This document shows positions 12,887 through 25,600 of a stretch of DNA of 64,000 nucleotides, one piece after another (position 1 is the stretch's first letter; the number at the start of each line of letters is the position of its first letter). The notes beneath the pieces were generated by a model. That model was given only the letters and a program-made list of their open reading frames with translations. It was not told the origin of the DNA and did not search any database. Location: positions 2,020,893-2,084,892 of the forward strand of contig CM046352.1 in NCBI GenBank assembly GCA_025403435.1, read 5' to 3'. The stretch is from Artocarpus heterophyllus. Taxonomy: Eukaryota > Streptophyta > Magnoliopsida > Rosales > Moraceae. The position numbers and the translations under genes were made by a program.

Positions 12887-15022
12887 CTAGACTATGTCCC
12901 CACCGTCAAAGCTCTTTTCCGATGGAGAAGTGGAAATTCTGATCATGGCATTACAATCAGAAACGCTGTCTTGCAAGCTCATCAAAAGGTCGGTAGTACT
13001 AAAAGCAGTAGAAGGCTTGGCTCTGGGCACGATAGGAACCTCAGCCTCACCAATGAGCATCTGGATCACACCTCTCATTGTGGGTCGGGCCAACGGGTCG
13101 GGATTCGAACATGCGAGGCCAACAAGCAAAATTCGCCGCATCTCGCCTTCATCAAACTCCCCGCCCAGCCTGGCGTCCGCCGCCGCCAACAGCCTCCCTT
13201 CGCGGTGTAGCCCCCAAACCCACTCCACCAAATTGCTACACACTCCTCCAACTTTCCCATTATTATTATTTGCATCCCTCTCAATAGGCCTCCTCCCACT
13301 GGCCACTTCCAAAACCACCGCCCCATAACTAAACACATCACTCTTCTCTGTGGCTCTTCCCGTTAAGAGATACTCTGGCGCCAAGTAGCCCATTGTCCCC
13401 GCCGCCACCGTGGCGTCGGGCGACTTGTCGTGCTCGACCTGCTGTGCCAATCCAAAATCGCCCAATCGGGCATTGAACCCTTCATCCAACATTATGTTAC
13501 TAGTCTTAACATCCCTATGGATGACCTGATTTTCACACTCTTGATGCAAATAGGCCAATGCCGAGGCCACTCCCAACAGAATTTTCCTCCGGTGAGGCCA
13601 CGGCAACGGCGTCCTCGCCTCAAAAAGCGCCTTGTCGAGGCTGCCATTGGGCATCAAGTCATAAACCAATAGAATTTCTCCCTTCTCGTGGCACCAACCC
13701 TGTAATCGGACGAGGTTCCGGTGCCGAAGAGTTCCGATTATCGACAACTCCGACAAAAACTCGTCATTCCCTTGGCCGCTGTGGCTGCACCTCTTCACCG
13801 CAATAATGTCGCCGGTGTCGGGCAAAATTCCCTTGTAGACCGTGCCAAAAGCTCCATGGCCGATCACTCTATTGGCATTGAAGCATTTGGTGGCTTGCTT
13901 GAGCTGCTTGTAAGTGAATTCTCTCGGCATTTTGATGATCTCCGAGGCGAAAGAATCCGACTTGTTGGCTTTAAAACTCTTAGTCTTTTTCGAGTAGAAC
14001 CAAATTAGTCCACCGGCGAAGAGGGCGAAAACAAACGCACCGGCTGTCACAACACCGGCGACGGCGCCGGCACCTTGCTTGCATAGCTGATTATGACAGG
14101 ACGATGACTTACTGTCCTTCCGCGACGACGCCGACGGGGCTAAAGACGGAGGCGGCGATTCCCCCGAGTTCGCAGAATTAGCCGAATTGGCCGTCGGGTT
14201 CATCAAATTAGTCATCGGAGGCGGCGGAGACGACGAAGACGAAGAACCGGAATTCGGAGGATTCGACGAGTCGAAAGACGAAGAAAAACTCCACCATTCG
14301 ACACTGTGAATTTCGGTGCTTCCCTGGGTCGACCCGGAGAATCCGACATACATGAAATCATTGACGTACTGATCAAGATCAAGAGGAGATGACAAAATCG
14401 GGTCTTCGGGTTTGAGATTCGAGTACGAGACGAAGACGTTGAGGGTCCGGGTCGACCCGTCGTAGTCGATCCAGGCATTGACCAAGTCGCCGCTCTTGAT
14501 ATCGACTTCGACGGTGGCCAAATCCCTAGCCTCGGACGAAACGACGCTGTTCAGGTCCAAGCCGACATGGTTTCCATTAATGTCGTTAAACTCGACGTCC
14601 ATGAGAGTGTCAAATTCGACGGCGACGAATCCGGAGGCGGCGGCGTCTGAGAGGCCGAGGAAGCCGCCGGCGGAGCCGGGGGTGTCGGACTCGGGGGAGA
14701 GGAGGAAGGCGAGGCCACCGCCGATGGAGGAAGGGTTGAGGTGGGTGACGGAGAAGGAGAAGAATGTGGAGAATGTCGCCGGAGAGTGTGTCCCTGGCGA
14801 TCGGAACCTGACAGGCTTCGTGTAAAGAGCTCTGCCCGCGCCGGAGTTGGGGACCGGGAGGTCGCGCGTGAGGCGCACGCTCCCGTTGTTCAAGTGCGCG
14901 TCGCCGAGGAGCTTCAGGTTGCTCAGCGTAAGCGTATTGAAGTCGAACTCAGTGGCAGCGGCGGCGGAGGAGAAAACGAAAAAGACAAGTACAATTAGAA
15001 CAAGTTTCGACATGGTTGTCAC
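12887..15022 (-). CDS. L-type lectin-domain receptor kinase, LecRK-VIII type
   Basis: A single uninterrupted 711-codon frame encodes a membrane receptor kinase. Residues 1-23 are a hydrophobic signal peptide. Residues 24-250 are a legume-lectin domain with the conserved VAVEFDT (134-140) and NGNHVGLDLNS metal-site region (149-159). A Ser/Pro/Asn-rich stalk (251-315) leads to a transmembrane helix at about 317-342. The kinase follows, with glycine loop GHGAFGTVYKG (388-398), catalytic Lys410, HRDVKTSN (502-509, an RD kinase), DFG (522-524) and APE (548-550). All catalytic residues are present, so it should be active. Lack of introns and the overall sequence match Arabidopsis LecRK-VIII.1/VIII.2; the ligand is unknown. 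The start at 15022 gives MTTMSKL; Met4 at 15013 is an alternative that also leaves a signal peptide. It is the only fully intact gene in the window. Confidence 0.95.
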   Translation of the reverse strand: MTTMSKLVLIVLVFFVFSSAAAATEFDFNTLTLSNLKLLGDAHLNNGSVRLTRDLPVPNSGAGRALYTKPVRFRSPGTHSPATFSTFFSFSVTHLNPSSIGGGLAFLLSPESDTPGSAGGFLGLSDAAASGFVAVEFDTLMDVEFNDINGNHVGLDLNSVVSSEARDLATVEVDIKSGDLVNAWIDYDGSTRTLNVFVSYSNLKPEDPILSSPLDLDQYVNDFMYVGFSGSTQGSTEIHSVEWWSFSSSFDSSNPPNSGSSSSSSPPPPMTNLMNPTANSANSANSGESPPPSLAPSASSRKDSKSSSCHNQLCKQGAGAVAGVVTAGAFVFALFAGGLIWFYSKKTKSFKANKSDSFASEIIKMPREFTYKQLKQATKCFNANRVIGHGAFGTVYKGILPDTGDIIAVKRCSHSGQGNDEFLSELSIIGTLRHRNLVRLQGWCHEKGEILLVYDLMPNGSLDKALFEARTPLPWPHRRKILLGVASALAYLHQECENQVIHRDVKTSNIMLDEGFNARLGDFGLAQQVEHDKSPDATVAAGTMGYLAPEYLLTGRATEKSDVFSYGAVVLEVASGRRPIERDANNNNGKVGGVCSNLVEWVWGLHREGRLLAAADARLGGEFDEGEMRRILLVGLACSNPDPLARPTMRGVIQMLIGEAEVPIVPRAKPSTAFSTTDLLMSLQDSVSDCNAMIRISTSPSEKSFDGGDIV

Positions 15023-15420
15023 TAACTATTAACTAACTTACAGCCATTGTTCAGGAAGATAAAGATGAAGAAGTGGGAAATTGAGATATTTGAGATTGGA
15101 AGTCGCGGGTATGGAGTTTTTAGAGAGAGAAAGTACAGGAGAGAGAGAATGGGAATGGGGAGTGTAAATTGTGGAAATGGTATTATTTTCCTTTCTTTTG
15201 GCTAAAAACAGGAAACTGAGGAAGCAAACTAGGAATACTTCGAAGGAGAGAGTGGAGATGATCATGTGGGTGTATGGTATAGTGGTATGGTAGAGATTGA
15301 TTGGATTAGAGAATCCTAAGGAGAGACGAAGCTGACAGGTGGATTCAACGCTCGACACGTGTAATTTTCTAACGGTTATTTTTTTGGGTGATAATAATAA
15401 AAGCTTGTCTTTTATATAAG
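15023..15420 (-). promoter_or_regulatory. Leader and promoter region of the receptor kinase gene
   Basis: On the minus strand a TATATAA element lies at 15412-15418, about 390 bases upstream of the start codon. A palindromic G-box/ABRE-type ACACGTGT lies at 15355-15362. A 106-codon upstream frame (15358-15038) ends 15 bases before the kinase start; its translation is low-complexity and hydrophobic, so it is more likely leader sequence or a uORF than a protein gene. The transcription start was not determined. Confidence 0.45.
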
Positions 15421-16646
15421 AAAAGAAATGGATAAGAGAAAAATAAAATAAATAAAGAAAAACTTATTCCTCTCTTTCAGTTCACACCTTTTCCAGTGGA
15501 TCTCTGCTAGAACGTGTACCTGTCATGCACCGGTCGGCATATGAGTAAAGAGTTTTTTTTTTTTTAATTTTTTTTGTGGACTTTTCAAGATAAAACCTCA
15601 CTTGTAATATATATTTTAAAACCTTAAATTTAATTAAATTATTTTTTAATTTTTTATTTTTGTAAATATAACAATGAAAAAATAAGTACTTAATTAGGTA
15701 TTTTTTTCGATTTCCATTATAATAATTGCCTTATTTTTTGAGATGAGAAGCTTGTATACGTATGAAAATGTCTCTAAGTCATATAATATTTGTAACATTT
15801 TTTATTCATCATTATGACATTATTTGTGCATTTATATAACAATCAATCTGTCTTAGTATAGCACCTAATAAATATTGTCTATTATTTGTAATATTAAGTG
15901 TTACATAAACAAATGAAATGATATTATATTGATAAATGAAAAATATTAGAAGGATGAGATTAACCAGGACATTAGATTTGAAACTTTATCCATGTATATG
16001 TATGCTATCGGTTAACCAATAACGTTTTCTTAATGGCAAAGGAAATTAATTAAGACAATGGATAATAGATATAGAATCACGATATTTTTAATAGTAATTA
16101 ACATGTTGTTGCACCTTTCCCCCTAAAAAAAGGATTCTATGGCGTAAGTGATGCCCTAAATCATTATGTCGCCGAATAACAATTTTGTTTTTTCTTTTTG
16201 TCTTTTGTTTTCTTAAACAATGTTGTTTTGAATGTAAGCAACAACAAATTGATTTAGATTTAGATTTTTCTTCTTTTTTTCCACATTTTATTTTTCTATG
16301 CCTTTTTTGAAGGTAAGCAAAAGAACAAATTAATTTAGATTTGTTTACATTTATTTTTATATTGCTTCATAGATCACTACGATTTTGATTGTCTTGACGG
16401 ACAAATAGAATGCTACGTCTCTGAATAAAAAGCAAAAATTATAATAACATAAAACTCTTATATGCTATAGTTTTTAAACTAATATTTTTAGTTTCAAATG
16501 CTCTCTTAAACACCCTATTTATCTTTTAATTATGCAAACTAAGCTATAGGACGGACGATTAGATAACCACGTGAAATGACTTGCTCAGATTCATATCTCA
16601 AAGGAGCCTTATCAAGAAAATTTTATTTATTCAAGAATCAAAATTA

Positions 16647-16814
16647 ATAAGGTGTTTAGAAAGTGTGATTCAAACCAATGGTTGGAACTAATTTTAGTTA
16701 AAAACATTATAGTATGTGAGAGTTTTTACACTGTAATAATTTCTTTTGTTTTATTATAGTACGTGAGAACTTGATCAAAACCAATTGGTTCTAGCGAATA
16801 GTCAAACATCCTAT
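16647..16814. mobile_element. Tourist-like MITE (family 1)
   Basis: Ends ATAAGGTGTTTAGA and TCAAACATCCTAT are inverted repeats of each other, and TTA precedes the left end. The interior has the twin block TATAGTATGTGAGAGTTTT and TATAGTACGTGAGAACTT typical of this family. Confidence 0.55.
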
Positions 16815-16905
16815 AAAAGAAAATTGACCATAAGAACGGTTCAAGATAAACGCCTTAAAGTCAAATTCTTGCAATCACACTTTGAATTGATTTTCCATCG
16901 TAGTA

Positions 16906-17026
16906 AAACGTATTTGGCAAAATCAGTTGTAAAACTCATGCTGTAATAATAGTGTAAAACTTTCACATACTATAGTTTTTACTTCAAAAGTTTCAGTTTA
17001 ACCACACTTCTCAAACACCTTATAAA
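16906..17026. mobile_element. Tourist-like MITE (family 1), short copy
   Basis: Left end GTATTTGGCAAA and right end TCTCAAACACCTTAT are imperfect inverted repeats, with internal TGTAATAATAGTGTAAAACTT and ACATACTATAG blocks of the same family. Confidence 0.45.
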
Positions 17027-17809
17027 TAGATTTTAATTGAGAGTTAAGTACTCTAAAATTTAAGTGTTATTATTTGCATTTTTGTACTTTATTCATTGTT
17101 CAACATGAGTGATCAAATTATGCAGAAAATTCAACATGGTGAGGTGAGCGACTAGTTTTTTCTTGTTGGCAAATTTTTACCAACACATAGAGTGTATAAA
17201 ATTCAACAAATTATGTAGAAAACGTATTAATCATCAATCACGTGTATTAATAGAGAGTTTTTTTTTCTAATTATTATTATTATTTTAAAAATTTTCATTA
17301 TGATTGTGGTAAGACGATGGACACGAATATTGCATTATTTCTCTTAATGAATAGGATTTTCTAATCACCGAAATCAGGTGTAAGTATAAAATTATTTGTA
17401 GTGAAAGGAAACCAGTTGTAATTTTTTAATGGTGAAAAGAAACTAATTAATCATGTTGTCGCAAAATACCAAATTGACTTACGGGTTTCTTCCTTTTTAT
17501 TTACATTTCATATGTGATCTCAGATTTGTTCATGTTATTATCAAGTTTTTATAAGCCACGTAGAAAAGGTATTAATGAAGAATCTTAATCTCATGTATTA
17601 ATGAAAAAATATTTGTGTTTATGATTGTAGCAAAACGCTTTAATGAGAATCTTCACTCTTTTTTTTTTTTTTTGCTTGAATTGTTATTCGTTTTAGTGAA
17701 GAATATTTGTCCCAAATTTAATTTCCACTTTAACCTGTAAGTAATTTATTTTACCTGTGAACAAAAGACCACAATCCAACTCAGGCGTGTGAACACAACA
17801 CTGCTATGC

Positions 17810-17812
17810 AAA

Positions 17813-17843
<31 letters not shown>

Positions 17844-17844
17844 A
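17810..17844. repeat. (TAAA)n microsatellite
   Basis: About nine uninterrupted copies of the AAAT/TAAA tetranucleotide. Confidence 0.9.
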
Positions 17845-19045
17845 GTCCTTCACTTTAACAATATTCTTTGCTTTTCACCTCAGTAAAGAAAATAAATTAA
17901 AAGCAAGAATTTTTAAATTTATTTTTCTAAGAACATGTTTGATATATCGTATATATTACAATACATTATATTATATTATATACAAAAAATACAATACAAT
18001 ATAATTTAATGTATTAAACAGGTCCTAAAAAGATTAATTAACTAAGCAACACAAACATACAATGCACAATTGTACACACAAATAAGTTTTCAACTCACAA
18101 AAGAAAGGGTTTTTTTTTTTTTTTTTTACTATAGGATCATCTATATGTTACATGTTGTTAAGAATTGAACCTAATCAAAATCACATTAATAATTTTCTTG
18201 ACAGATCAATTTAAATCATAAACAATATAAATTCTCGACATCTTATAACCTAAAAAAAAGTTATAGTATTATAATATATATTATAATAAAAAATAAAAAT
18301 AAATTATAGTGCTATAAAATTCTTCCGTCCTACTGTCCTGCAACGTTATAGGCCTTGAACCGTTCTTCGATCGTTAAAAAAAAAAAAAGTCATTTTCGGT
18401 GGCTTGGGACCTGATAGTGACTGAAAAGCCCCAACGAACAAAAGCCTCAGTGTACTACCACTGACTAGCCTGGATGCGATTCCACCTTAAGAAATGGTGG
18501 CCTGCGCCTCACTCATGCCCACCACCTACCAACTTCACGTCAGCGCCGCGTAACGATGAGGCCCCACACTTCGCTTGTCTCTCTGTTTTTGTTTTACTTT
18601 TTTCCCACTTTGAGGCCTTTCTGTCTGAGTTTTTGATGATAATGATTGACTTTTTCGTGAACAATATCACACTGTAGAACCTTCAGATCTGTATGTGCCT
18701 AAACATTTGTAACGAAGATAATGTTTTTATACATGTGCCACTGTTATTGAATTTGCATTTGCATGTGGCTGGTGGGGTCCAATCCTCCATGGGACCCTCA
18801 GTTGTTTGGTCCATAATCTGCTTTGGCTAATCCTTATCATTCTTATCTGTCTCGTTCTAATTTGGCGCTTCACAAAATTGGTAAGCAGAAAACATAGAAG
18901 GAAATTCAATTCACCATGATTCTTCTAATGATCCGTGCAGAAAGATAGTTTGAACTAATAACTCAAACTTAAGACATTGTGGTAATATAAATTTTGTTAA
19001 AAAAAATAAAAAAACAGTTTAACTAATTTTTTTGTTCGAATTAAT

Positions 19046-19205
19046 AGGATGTTGAACAAACATGGTTAAAATCAAGTTTTTAATTCAAAATATTATAGCA
19101 TACAAGAGCTTTACATTGTAATAATTTTTTATTTTTTATCATAGTATGTAAGAACTTTATACTATTTATAAACTAAAAAATTAGTTCTAACTACGCTTGG
19201 TAAAT
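19046..19205. mobile_element. Tourist-like MITE (family 1)
   Basis: Left end AGGATGTTGAACAAACATGG and right end GCTTGGTAAATACTAT, with internal ATTATAGCATACAAGAGCTT and ATCATAGTATGTAAGAACTT blocks. It lies just downstream of the peroxidase pseudogene. Confidence 0.5.
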
Positions 19206-19823
19206 ACTATAAGTTTATAAACAAGCTTTTGTTTTTTTATACAATTCTAAGGCAAGCATATGACAACAGTGATATTCAGCATTATAGTGTCTTGACACTA
19301 TAATATTTACACAAAGTGAAGTCACACATACATCTTACGTGAATTATGGTAGCGGACACTATTAATTTTTTTTTTTCATATCAAAACCTTAAATCATTAG
19401 ATTTGTTGATTTAAAAGACGTTATTAATTAACAAATCGGCAATCCTTTCTGACTTCGCCTTGGTCGCCGGTGAGGGGGTTGTTCTCCGACATCAAGAGGA
19501 CGGCCCGCGAGAACTGCTCGTGGAAGTAGCCGTTGTCGGCAGCCATGTTTTTGATGAACGGTAGAGTCAAAGGTTCAGATGCCAATTGCTGGTCAACGAT
19601 GATTAGGCCTTTGTGTTTGAGCACATTCTTATAGTAGAAATTATCAAGTATCATTGGCGTTTCCCTGTCGTTTCTAGAGTAGAGAACGGCGTTTGGGTCT
19701 GGATCTGGGCTTGGGCAGCGGCCCTTCAGGTACTCGGCGTAGGCTAGGTCTAGAGTGGGGTCCACTGTGGGCAGAGCCTGTGGACAAGATCCGCGCAGTG
19801 GACTCGGCCCACAGAGTGAGCTC

Positions 19824-20534
19824 CTGGATTAAGAAAATAAAATAAAATAACCAATTGAATTTTTTTAAAATAACATATTATATTATGTATCTTTTTGCTA
19901 GAAACAATTATATATACATACAAATAGTACTTTTTGAGTTTTTATTTATATTCTTTTGTTTTATTGGTTGATAACACCACATTTGTTCTTTGTGCTTGGT
20001 TATAACTTCTTTCGTTTTTTTTCTTTTTTTTTTTTGTGGGTAAAGTGCTTGGTTGTAACTTGTAGTTTCGTGTGTATTCCTCATTATTATTATTAATTTT
20101 TTGTCTCTCGTCATTTATGTGATAGCAAGGGGTTCCCACTCTACCAAAATTTCAACTCCCAAGCTTGGCATTTTCTGGGCGAGAAAAAAAGGAAGGAGAA
20201 GAAAATCTGAAGTAGGCAAGTACCAACCTATCAATCCACCCAAAAAAAAATATGATACTTTTGCTATATAGTCGATTTCTTTTCTACATTAATTTAAGGA
20301 AAATGTACTTTTAAGTATAAATAACTAATTTACTTAGCTAAAAATTATCGTTTTAAGATGAATAATTTATAAAATAGATTATCTATTTTATACACTAATC
20401 ATTTATTTGAACCAAACCCATACCGACAATTTATTGAACTAGGCAACAAAATTTCACCATCTCCTGATTTTCCACTTATAATTAAAAGATGTTTAAAAAA
20501 ATCAGTTCTAATCAAGACTTTTGGTTGTTACAGT
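19824..20534. other. Peroxidase last intron, part 3' of the retrotransposon
   Basis: AT-rich intron sequence between the exon 5 acceptor and the inserted element. No coding remnant is seen. A T-rich tract at 20018-20040 and the left piece of a MITE (20485-20534) are present. Confidence 0.6.
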
Positions 20535-21167
20535 TGTTGAGAGTGAGCTCGGCGCCACTACCGAGGAAATAAACTTTGGTGGTCGGCTAATGAGCTCGGC
20601 AGAACACCGACAAGCTTGCTATCGACCCCCGATGCGTCATATACCTTTCCGATGTGCCTCCCAGGCATCTAAGGCCACGCCCTAAGTAGGTCGCCACCTC
20701 GGAATATACAGTAGCTCAGGTCGGTCTAATCTTACTCGCAAGCAGGCTGCTACTCGCCATTATAGGCCAACACAAGGCAGATAACTTGCCATCCGATGGA
20801 GTCCAATCCGTAGAACGAGGGGCGCGACGCTTGTCACCTACTGCCTGACACACCTTGATGTGACACCCAGGTAGTGGGTAAAACTCGCCTTACACCCGAT
20901 CCAAGTGGTGGCCTATAAATAGGATGCATTTATGGCATTCTAGAGAGACTTCTTCTTCACACTTAACTAGCTGCCGACCTTTGCCGAGCAAACCCTGCCT
21001 TGAGCATCAGAGAGCCCTTGTCTGTCGACTAACCCTTCTATTTTCTCCATAGCATCCCTCCTCTTGTAGGTGTGTTCCCCCAAGCAGAGGCGAATTCAAG
21101 AAGAGGTTGGACCGTGCGCAGCCACACGTGGTGTTGGTCCGACGCTAGATCACGGAAAGCATCAACA
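20535..21167 (+). repeat. 5' LTR of the Tat element
   Basis: 633 bp, starts TGTTGAGAGTGAGCTCGG and ends GAAAGCATCAACA. It contains a CTATAAATAGGATGC promoter-like TATA region at about 20911-20925. Confidence 0.92.
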
Positions 21168-21187
21168 TTTTGGCGCTAGAAGGAGGG
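21168..21187 (+). other. Primer binding site of the Tat element
   Basis: TTTTGGCGCTAGAAGGAGGG begins directly after the LTR end. The TGGCGC start is typical of plant Tat and Athila elements, which do not use tRNA-Met; the exact tRNA was not identified. Confidence 0.6.
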
Positions 21188-21236
21188 CCCCTACGCCTTC
21201 ACCCAAACCTCAGTTACATCACCTCTAACGCCCGAG

Positions 21237-22653
21237 ATGACGACTCGAGGAAACGTCAGAGACGATACAGCCCGACAGAAGGGGTCGGGCGATGCGAGAA
21301 ATAGGCAACCAAACACAGGTCGGCCTAGGGGTCGTCCTTGGACCGCGAGGTCCCGGTTCTGGGGGCAAGGCAGCACGGCCAGGGCTGAGCCAGCGGATGC
21401 CTCGGCCGCTCAGGACTCGATCTAGGAACTCACGAACGCGGTTCGGATCCTAACGCAACAGCTCACGCAGCAGGCTTAGCGCCAAGCTACACCAGCTCTG
21501 CCACCACCGGCCCTAGGTTGACTAGGCTGGAGGTCGGATAGAGCAAAGTGCCAGCCGACCTTGAAGAAGCCCACTCCAAGCAGCCTGGAGGATCCACCCA
21601 TGGAATCTCGGCAAATAATAGGTTGGTCCAAGAAGGTCATCTTGGACGCCAAGCAGCTCGTGCTCCCTCACCACAAGGTTCTCGAGCCTCGGTATTTGAC
21701 CGGCTCGGGTCTCAGGGAGCAAACCGAAACCGCCAGCCTAGAGCTGGAGGCCGTGTTGAGGGCGGAGTACCCTATAGGGTCGAACTGCCCGAAGACACCA
21801 ACAGCCGCCAGTTTCGGACACTGCAGCGCCAAATCGACGAAATTCAGAATTGTCGATTTGGCCTAGACGAGACAGGAGCTCAGGACCCACCTTTCCCAGA
21901 TAGCATAATGCGGACCCCTATGCCGCTAAAGTTCAAGGTACCGTAGATCAAGTCCTACGACAGGACGACAGACGCTGATGAGCATGTCGAACTCTTTTGG
22001 GGGCACATGCTACTACAGAATGCCAAGCGACGCGGCGATGTGTAAAGCTTTTTCACTCACTCTTACGGGCTCTGCTCGGCAGTGGTTCTGACGAACTCGA
22101 ACTCGGATCAATTTCTTCTTTTCGGTAATTGGTCGATGCATTCTCTTCGGCATTTTCCATGACCAAAACACGGAGGAAAGAAATTACATACCTGTATGCT
22201 GTCAAACAAGGGAGATGGCAACGTCAGGGATTACATCAACTGGTTTACCTGGGCGGCTCTCGAGGTCAAGCATGTCGAAGACGAGACCCTCAAACACATC
22301 TTTGTAGGGGGTCTTCGAGACGAGAAGCTGACTTGGTCTCTAGCCTTTGAGCAGCCGAGCACGTTTTCCCAAATGCTCGGATATGCCCAGAGACATGCCG
22401 ACGCTGCCGAATATATGAAAAGCCATCGGGAAAAAGCTGGCCTAAGCGGAACAAAGAAGGATAAGAAGCAAAAGAAAGCACCGAAACAGAGCAGCGCCGA
22501 GCAGAGCAAGAGGCAGAAAAAACCGAGAAGCCAAAGGGGCCGACCGGTAAGTTTCAAAGCTACACACCATTAGTGGCGACCATCGACGAGGTGCTCGCCT
22601 AGGTAAGTGGCAAGAACTTCCTAACACCACCACCCAAGCTCTAGGGAAGCAAG
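21237..22653 (+). pseudogene. Tat gag, decayed
   Basis: The frame starts at ATG 21237 (MTTRGNVRDDTARQ) and encodes the usual Arg/Gln-rich Tat gag N-terminus. The recognisable gag core (LQRQIDEIQNCRFGLDE ... MRTPMPLKFKVP) is read in another frame from 21548, then the RQWF and VDAFSSAFS regions, then the basic KKDKKQKKAPKQ segment up to about 22570. At least three frameshifts (around 21500, 22025 and 22120-22200) and several stops interrupt it. Stops TAG 21423, TAG 21944 and the TGA after RQWF all fit single C-to-T changes from CAG or CGA. It cannot make a capsid protein. Confidence 0.8.
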
Positions 22654-25600
22654 GTGAAGCGAAATCAATCAAGGTTTTGCGAGTTCCATAAGGATGTGGG
22701 GCACAGTACTCGTGAATGCATCCAGCTGAAGGACCAAATAGAAAGACTAGTCCGAGAAGGTCATTTACAGGAATTTGTTGAGCGGGTTATAACCCCGAGA
22801 TCCACCTTGGGAAGGAATGATTCGTCAAGCCGAGACGTACAAAATCATCCCAGAACCGACGCTAAGAACACCTCGGATTCCCAGAATATTGTTCACACGA
22901 TATTCGACGGGCTTGTTACTGGGGACACGTCGAGTGGACGGCGATCATATGTCAGAGAAGCTCGATGGATCGAGCGGGGTGAATTCATAAACATATCCGA
23001 GCACATCAACAAGGTATGTCGCCAAGAAGACACCCCAATCACGTTTATCGAGGAGAAAACAGATTAATTAATGCACCCCCACAACGATGTCCTGGTGTGC
23101 AAACTGCTCATCGCCAACAACGTAGTACGGCGTGCCCTAATTGACAACGACAGTTCAGCCGACATCCTCTTCAAGCAAGCTTTTGACAGATTAAGGATAA
23201 GCAACGCCCTTCTGGTCCCGGTTCGGACCCCACTTTATGGCTTTACAGGGGAATGTGTTCGAGCTATTAGAAATGTCAGTTTGCTCGTGACCTTCAGAGA
23301 AGAAGCAGCTCAGGTCACTCGGGTTGTTGACTTTTTAGTCGTCGACAAACCCTTGCAGTATAACATCATCATCGGCCGACCAACGTTGAACGCTTTGAAG
23401 GCCATAGTGTCTACATATCACCTGGCCATGAAGTTCCCAACAGATGGTGGTGTTGGAGTGATCCGCTCATCCCAGGTGGATTCCTGAGCTTGTTACACCA
23501 ATGCGGTAAGGGCAGTGTCGGCTCTCCACCAAGGCGTCTCGGCCATCTATTCGGTTGACGAATCGGACCTCCTTACCAACCCGACACCCAAGATGCTGGC
23601 AGACTTAGACCCCAGATTGCTCGAGGAAGAGGTAAGAGCCACTCAGGTCGAAGACTTGGTGCTGTTCTCCCTAGACCCTGAAAGGCCTGAACGCACTGTC
23701 CAACACGGATCACAGCTGAGACCTGAGATCCAGGCCGGCCTGGAAAGGCTCCTTACCGAATACCGAGACGTTTTTGCGTGGTCTCATGAGGACATGCCTG
23801 GCATTGATCCAAGCATCATTAGCCATCGACTCAATGTCCAACCTAGTCACAGGCCGGTGATACAGAAAATGAGGGCTTTTAACCTGGAGCAGTACACTGC
23901 AATAAATGAGGAAGTCCAGAAACTCCTCAAGGCCAGATTCATCAGAGAAGTTAAATACCCAGAATGGTTGACAAACGTCGTCCTCGTCAAAAAGACGAAC
24001 GGCAAATGGCGGGTCTGCATTGACTACACCGATCTCAACAAGGCCTGCCCGAAGGATTGCTTTCCACTTCCCCGGATAGATCAGCTCGTCGACGCCACTG
24101 CCGGCCATGAGCTTTTGAGCTTTATGGACGCGTACTCCGGGTACAATCAGATAAAGATGACCGAGGAAGACCAGGCGAAAACGGCCTTCGTTACTGACCA
24201 GGGATTATACTGCTACATGGTAATGCCTTTTGGCCTAAAGAACGCTGGGGCTACATACCAACGCCTCGTCAATAAGATGTTTGTTCGGCTGAGCGAGAAA
24301 ACGATGGAGGTCTACGTGGACGACATGCTGGTAAAATCAGTCCGAGCAGAAGACCACATGGCCGATATCCGAGCAAGCTTCGACATTCTCCGGGAGTATG
24401 GGATGAAACTCAACCCGGTGAAGTGTGCCTTCGGTGTTAGCTCGGGTAAATTCCTCAGATTTCTGGTTAATCGACGAGACATCAAGGTCAACCTGGCAAA
24501 GGCCCAAGCGATTAATGATATGCATTCTCCTCGGACAACAAAAGACATACAACGGCTCACGAGCATGGTGGCAGCTCTGTCAAGGTTTGTCTCTCGGGCT
24601 ATCGACAAGTGCCACCCATTTTTTAAGGCACTCAAGAGGAGGTTTGAGTGGAGCAGGGAGTGTGAGGAAGCTTTCCAAAGCCTGAAGACCTACTTAGCTA
24701 CACCCCCGCTCCTGTCCAAACCTTTGGCCGACAAAGCTTTAACCGCGTATTTAGCCGTGTCAGAGAAAGCCGTTAGCTCGGTCTTAATCTGAGACAAGGA
24801 CGGAGTTCAAAGGCCCATTTACTACACAAGCCACGGATTCTAAGGCGCCGAGGAGCGGTACCCGTCGCTGGAGAAGTTGGCTTTTGCCTTAATTACTTTG
24901 GTTTAGAAATTACGTCCGTACTACCATGGCCATACCATCAACGTCTCGACTAAATTTTCCCTTTGGCAGGTACTCTAGAGCCCGAAGATATCGGGCCGTA
25001 TGGCCAGGTGGTCGGTAGAACTCGGCCAGTACGATGTACATTTCGTGCCGAGAACGACCATCAAAGCTTAAGCCCTAGTAGATTTCATTGCCGAATTCAC
25101 GGACGTCTGGACAGGCGACTCCACTTATTGAGAAGTCACCATCGAGGTGCCCGATGCACCCAGCTGCAGTGAGGACAGTCTTTCCCTAGAGCCAGACTGG
25201 AAACTGCACGTTGACGGCTCTTCTTACGTCGACAGATCGGGCGCCGGGCTGATCTTAACCCACCCAGACGGTTATAAGGTCATCTACGCCCTCCGATTTG
25301 ACTTCAAGGCCTCCAACAATGAGGCAGAATACGAAGCCCTGTTGGCCGGGCTTCGGATCACCCGAGATCTCGGGATAAATCGCATCACCGTCTACAACGA
25401 CTAGATGCTTATGGTTCAGCAGGTCACTGGGGGATTTCAGGGTCCGAGTAGACTCCATGGCTGCATATTTGCAAGAGGTGAAACAACTGCTCGGACAATT
25501 TAAGTCTTATTCTTTCAAGTAGATCGCCCGCTCAAAGAACGCGAAGGCCGACGCCCTTGTCCGACTAGCTTCTGGCCTGGGCGGAAGTGATTTAACTTCG

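Larger units (their letters stand above)
15421..19423. other. Intergenic, AT-rich with MITEs
   Basis: No gene is supported. Contents: MITE-like units at 16647-16814, 16906-17026 and 19046-19205, a (TAAA)n microsatellite at 17810-17844, and T-runs near 17660 and 18112-18128. A somewhat GC-richer stretch at about 18300-18700 has no recognisable coding frame. Confidence 0.6.

Noticed and set aside
12894..14825. Several plus-strand frames of 70-144 codons
   Set aside because: They overlap the intact lectin receptor kinase on the opposite strand and have no domain; they are GC-bias shadows.
15038..15358. 106-codon frame just upstream of the receptor kinase
   Set aside because: Position and composition fit the 5' leader; no protein family recognised.
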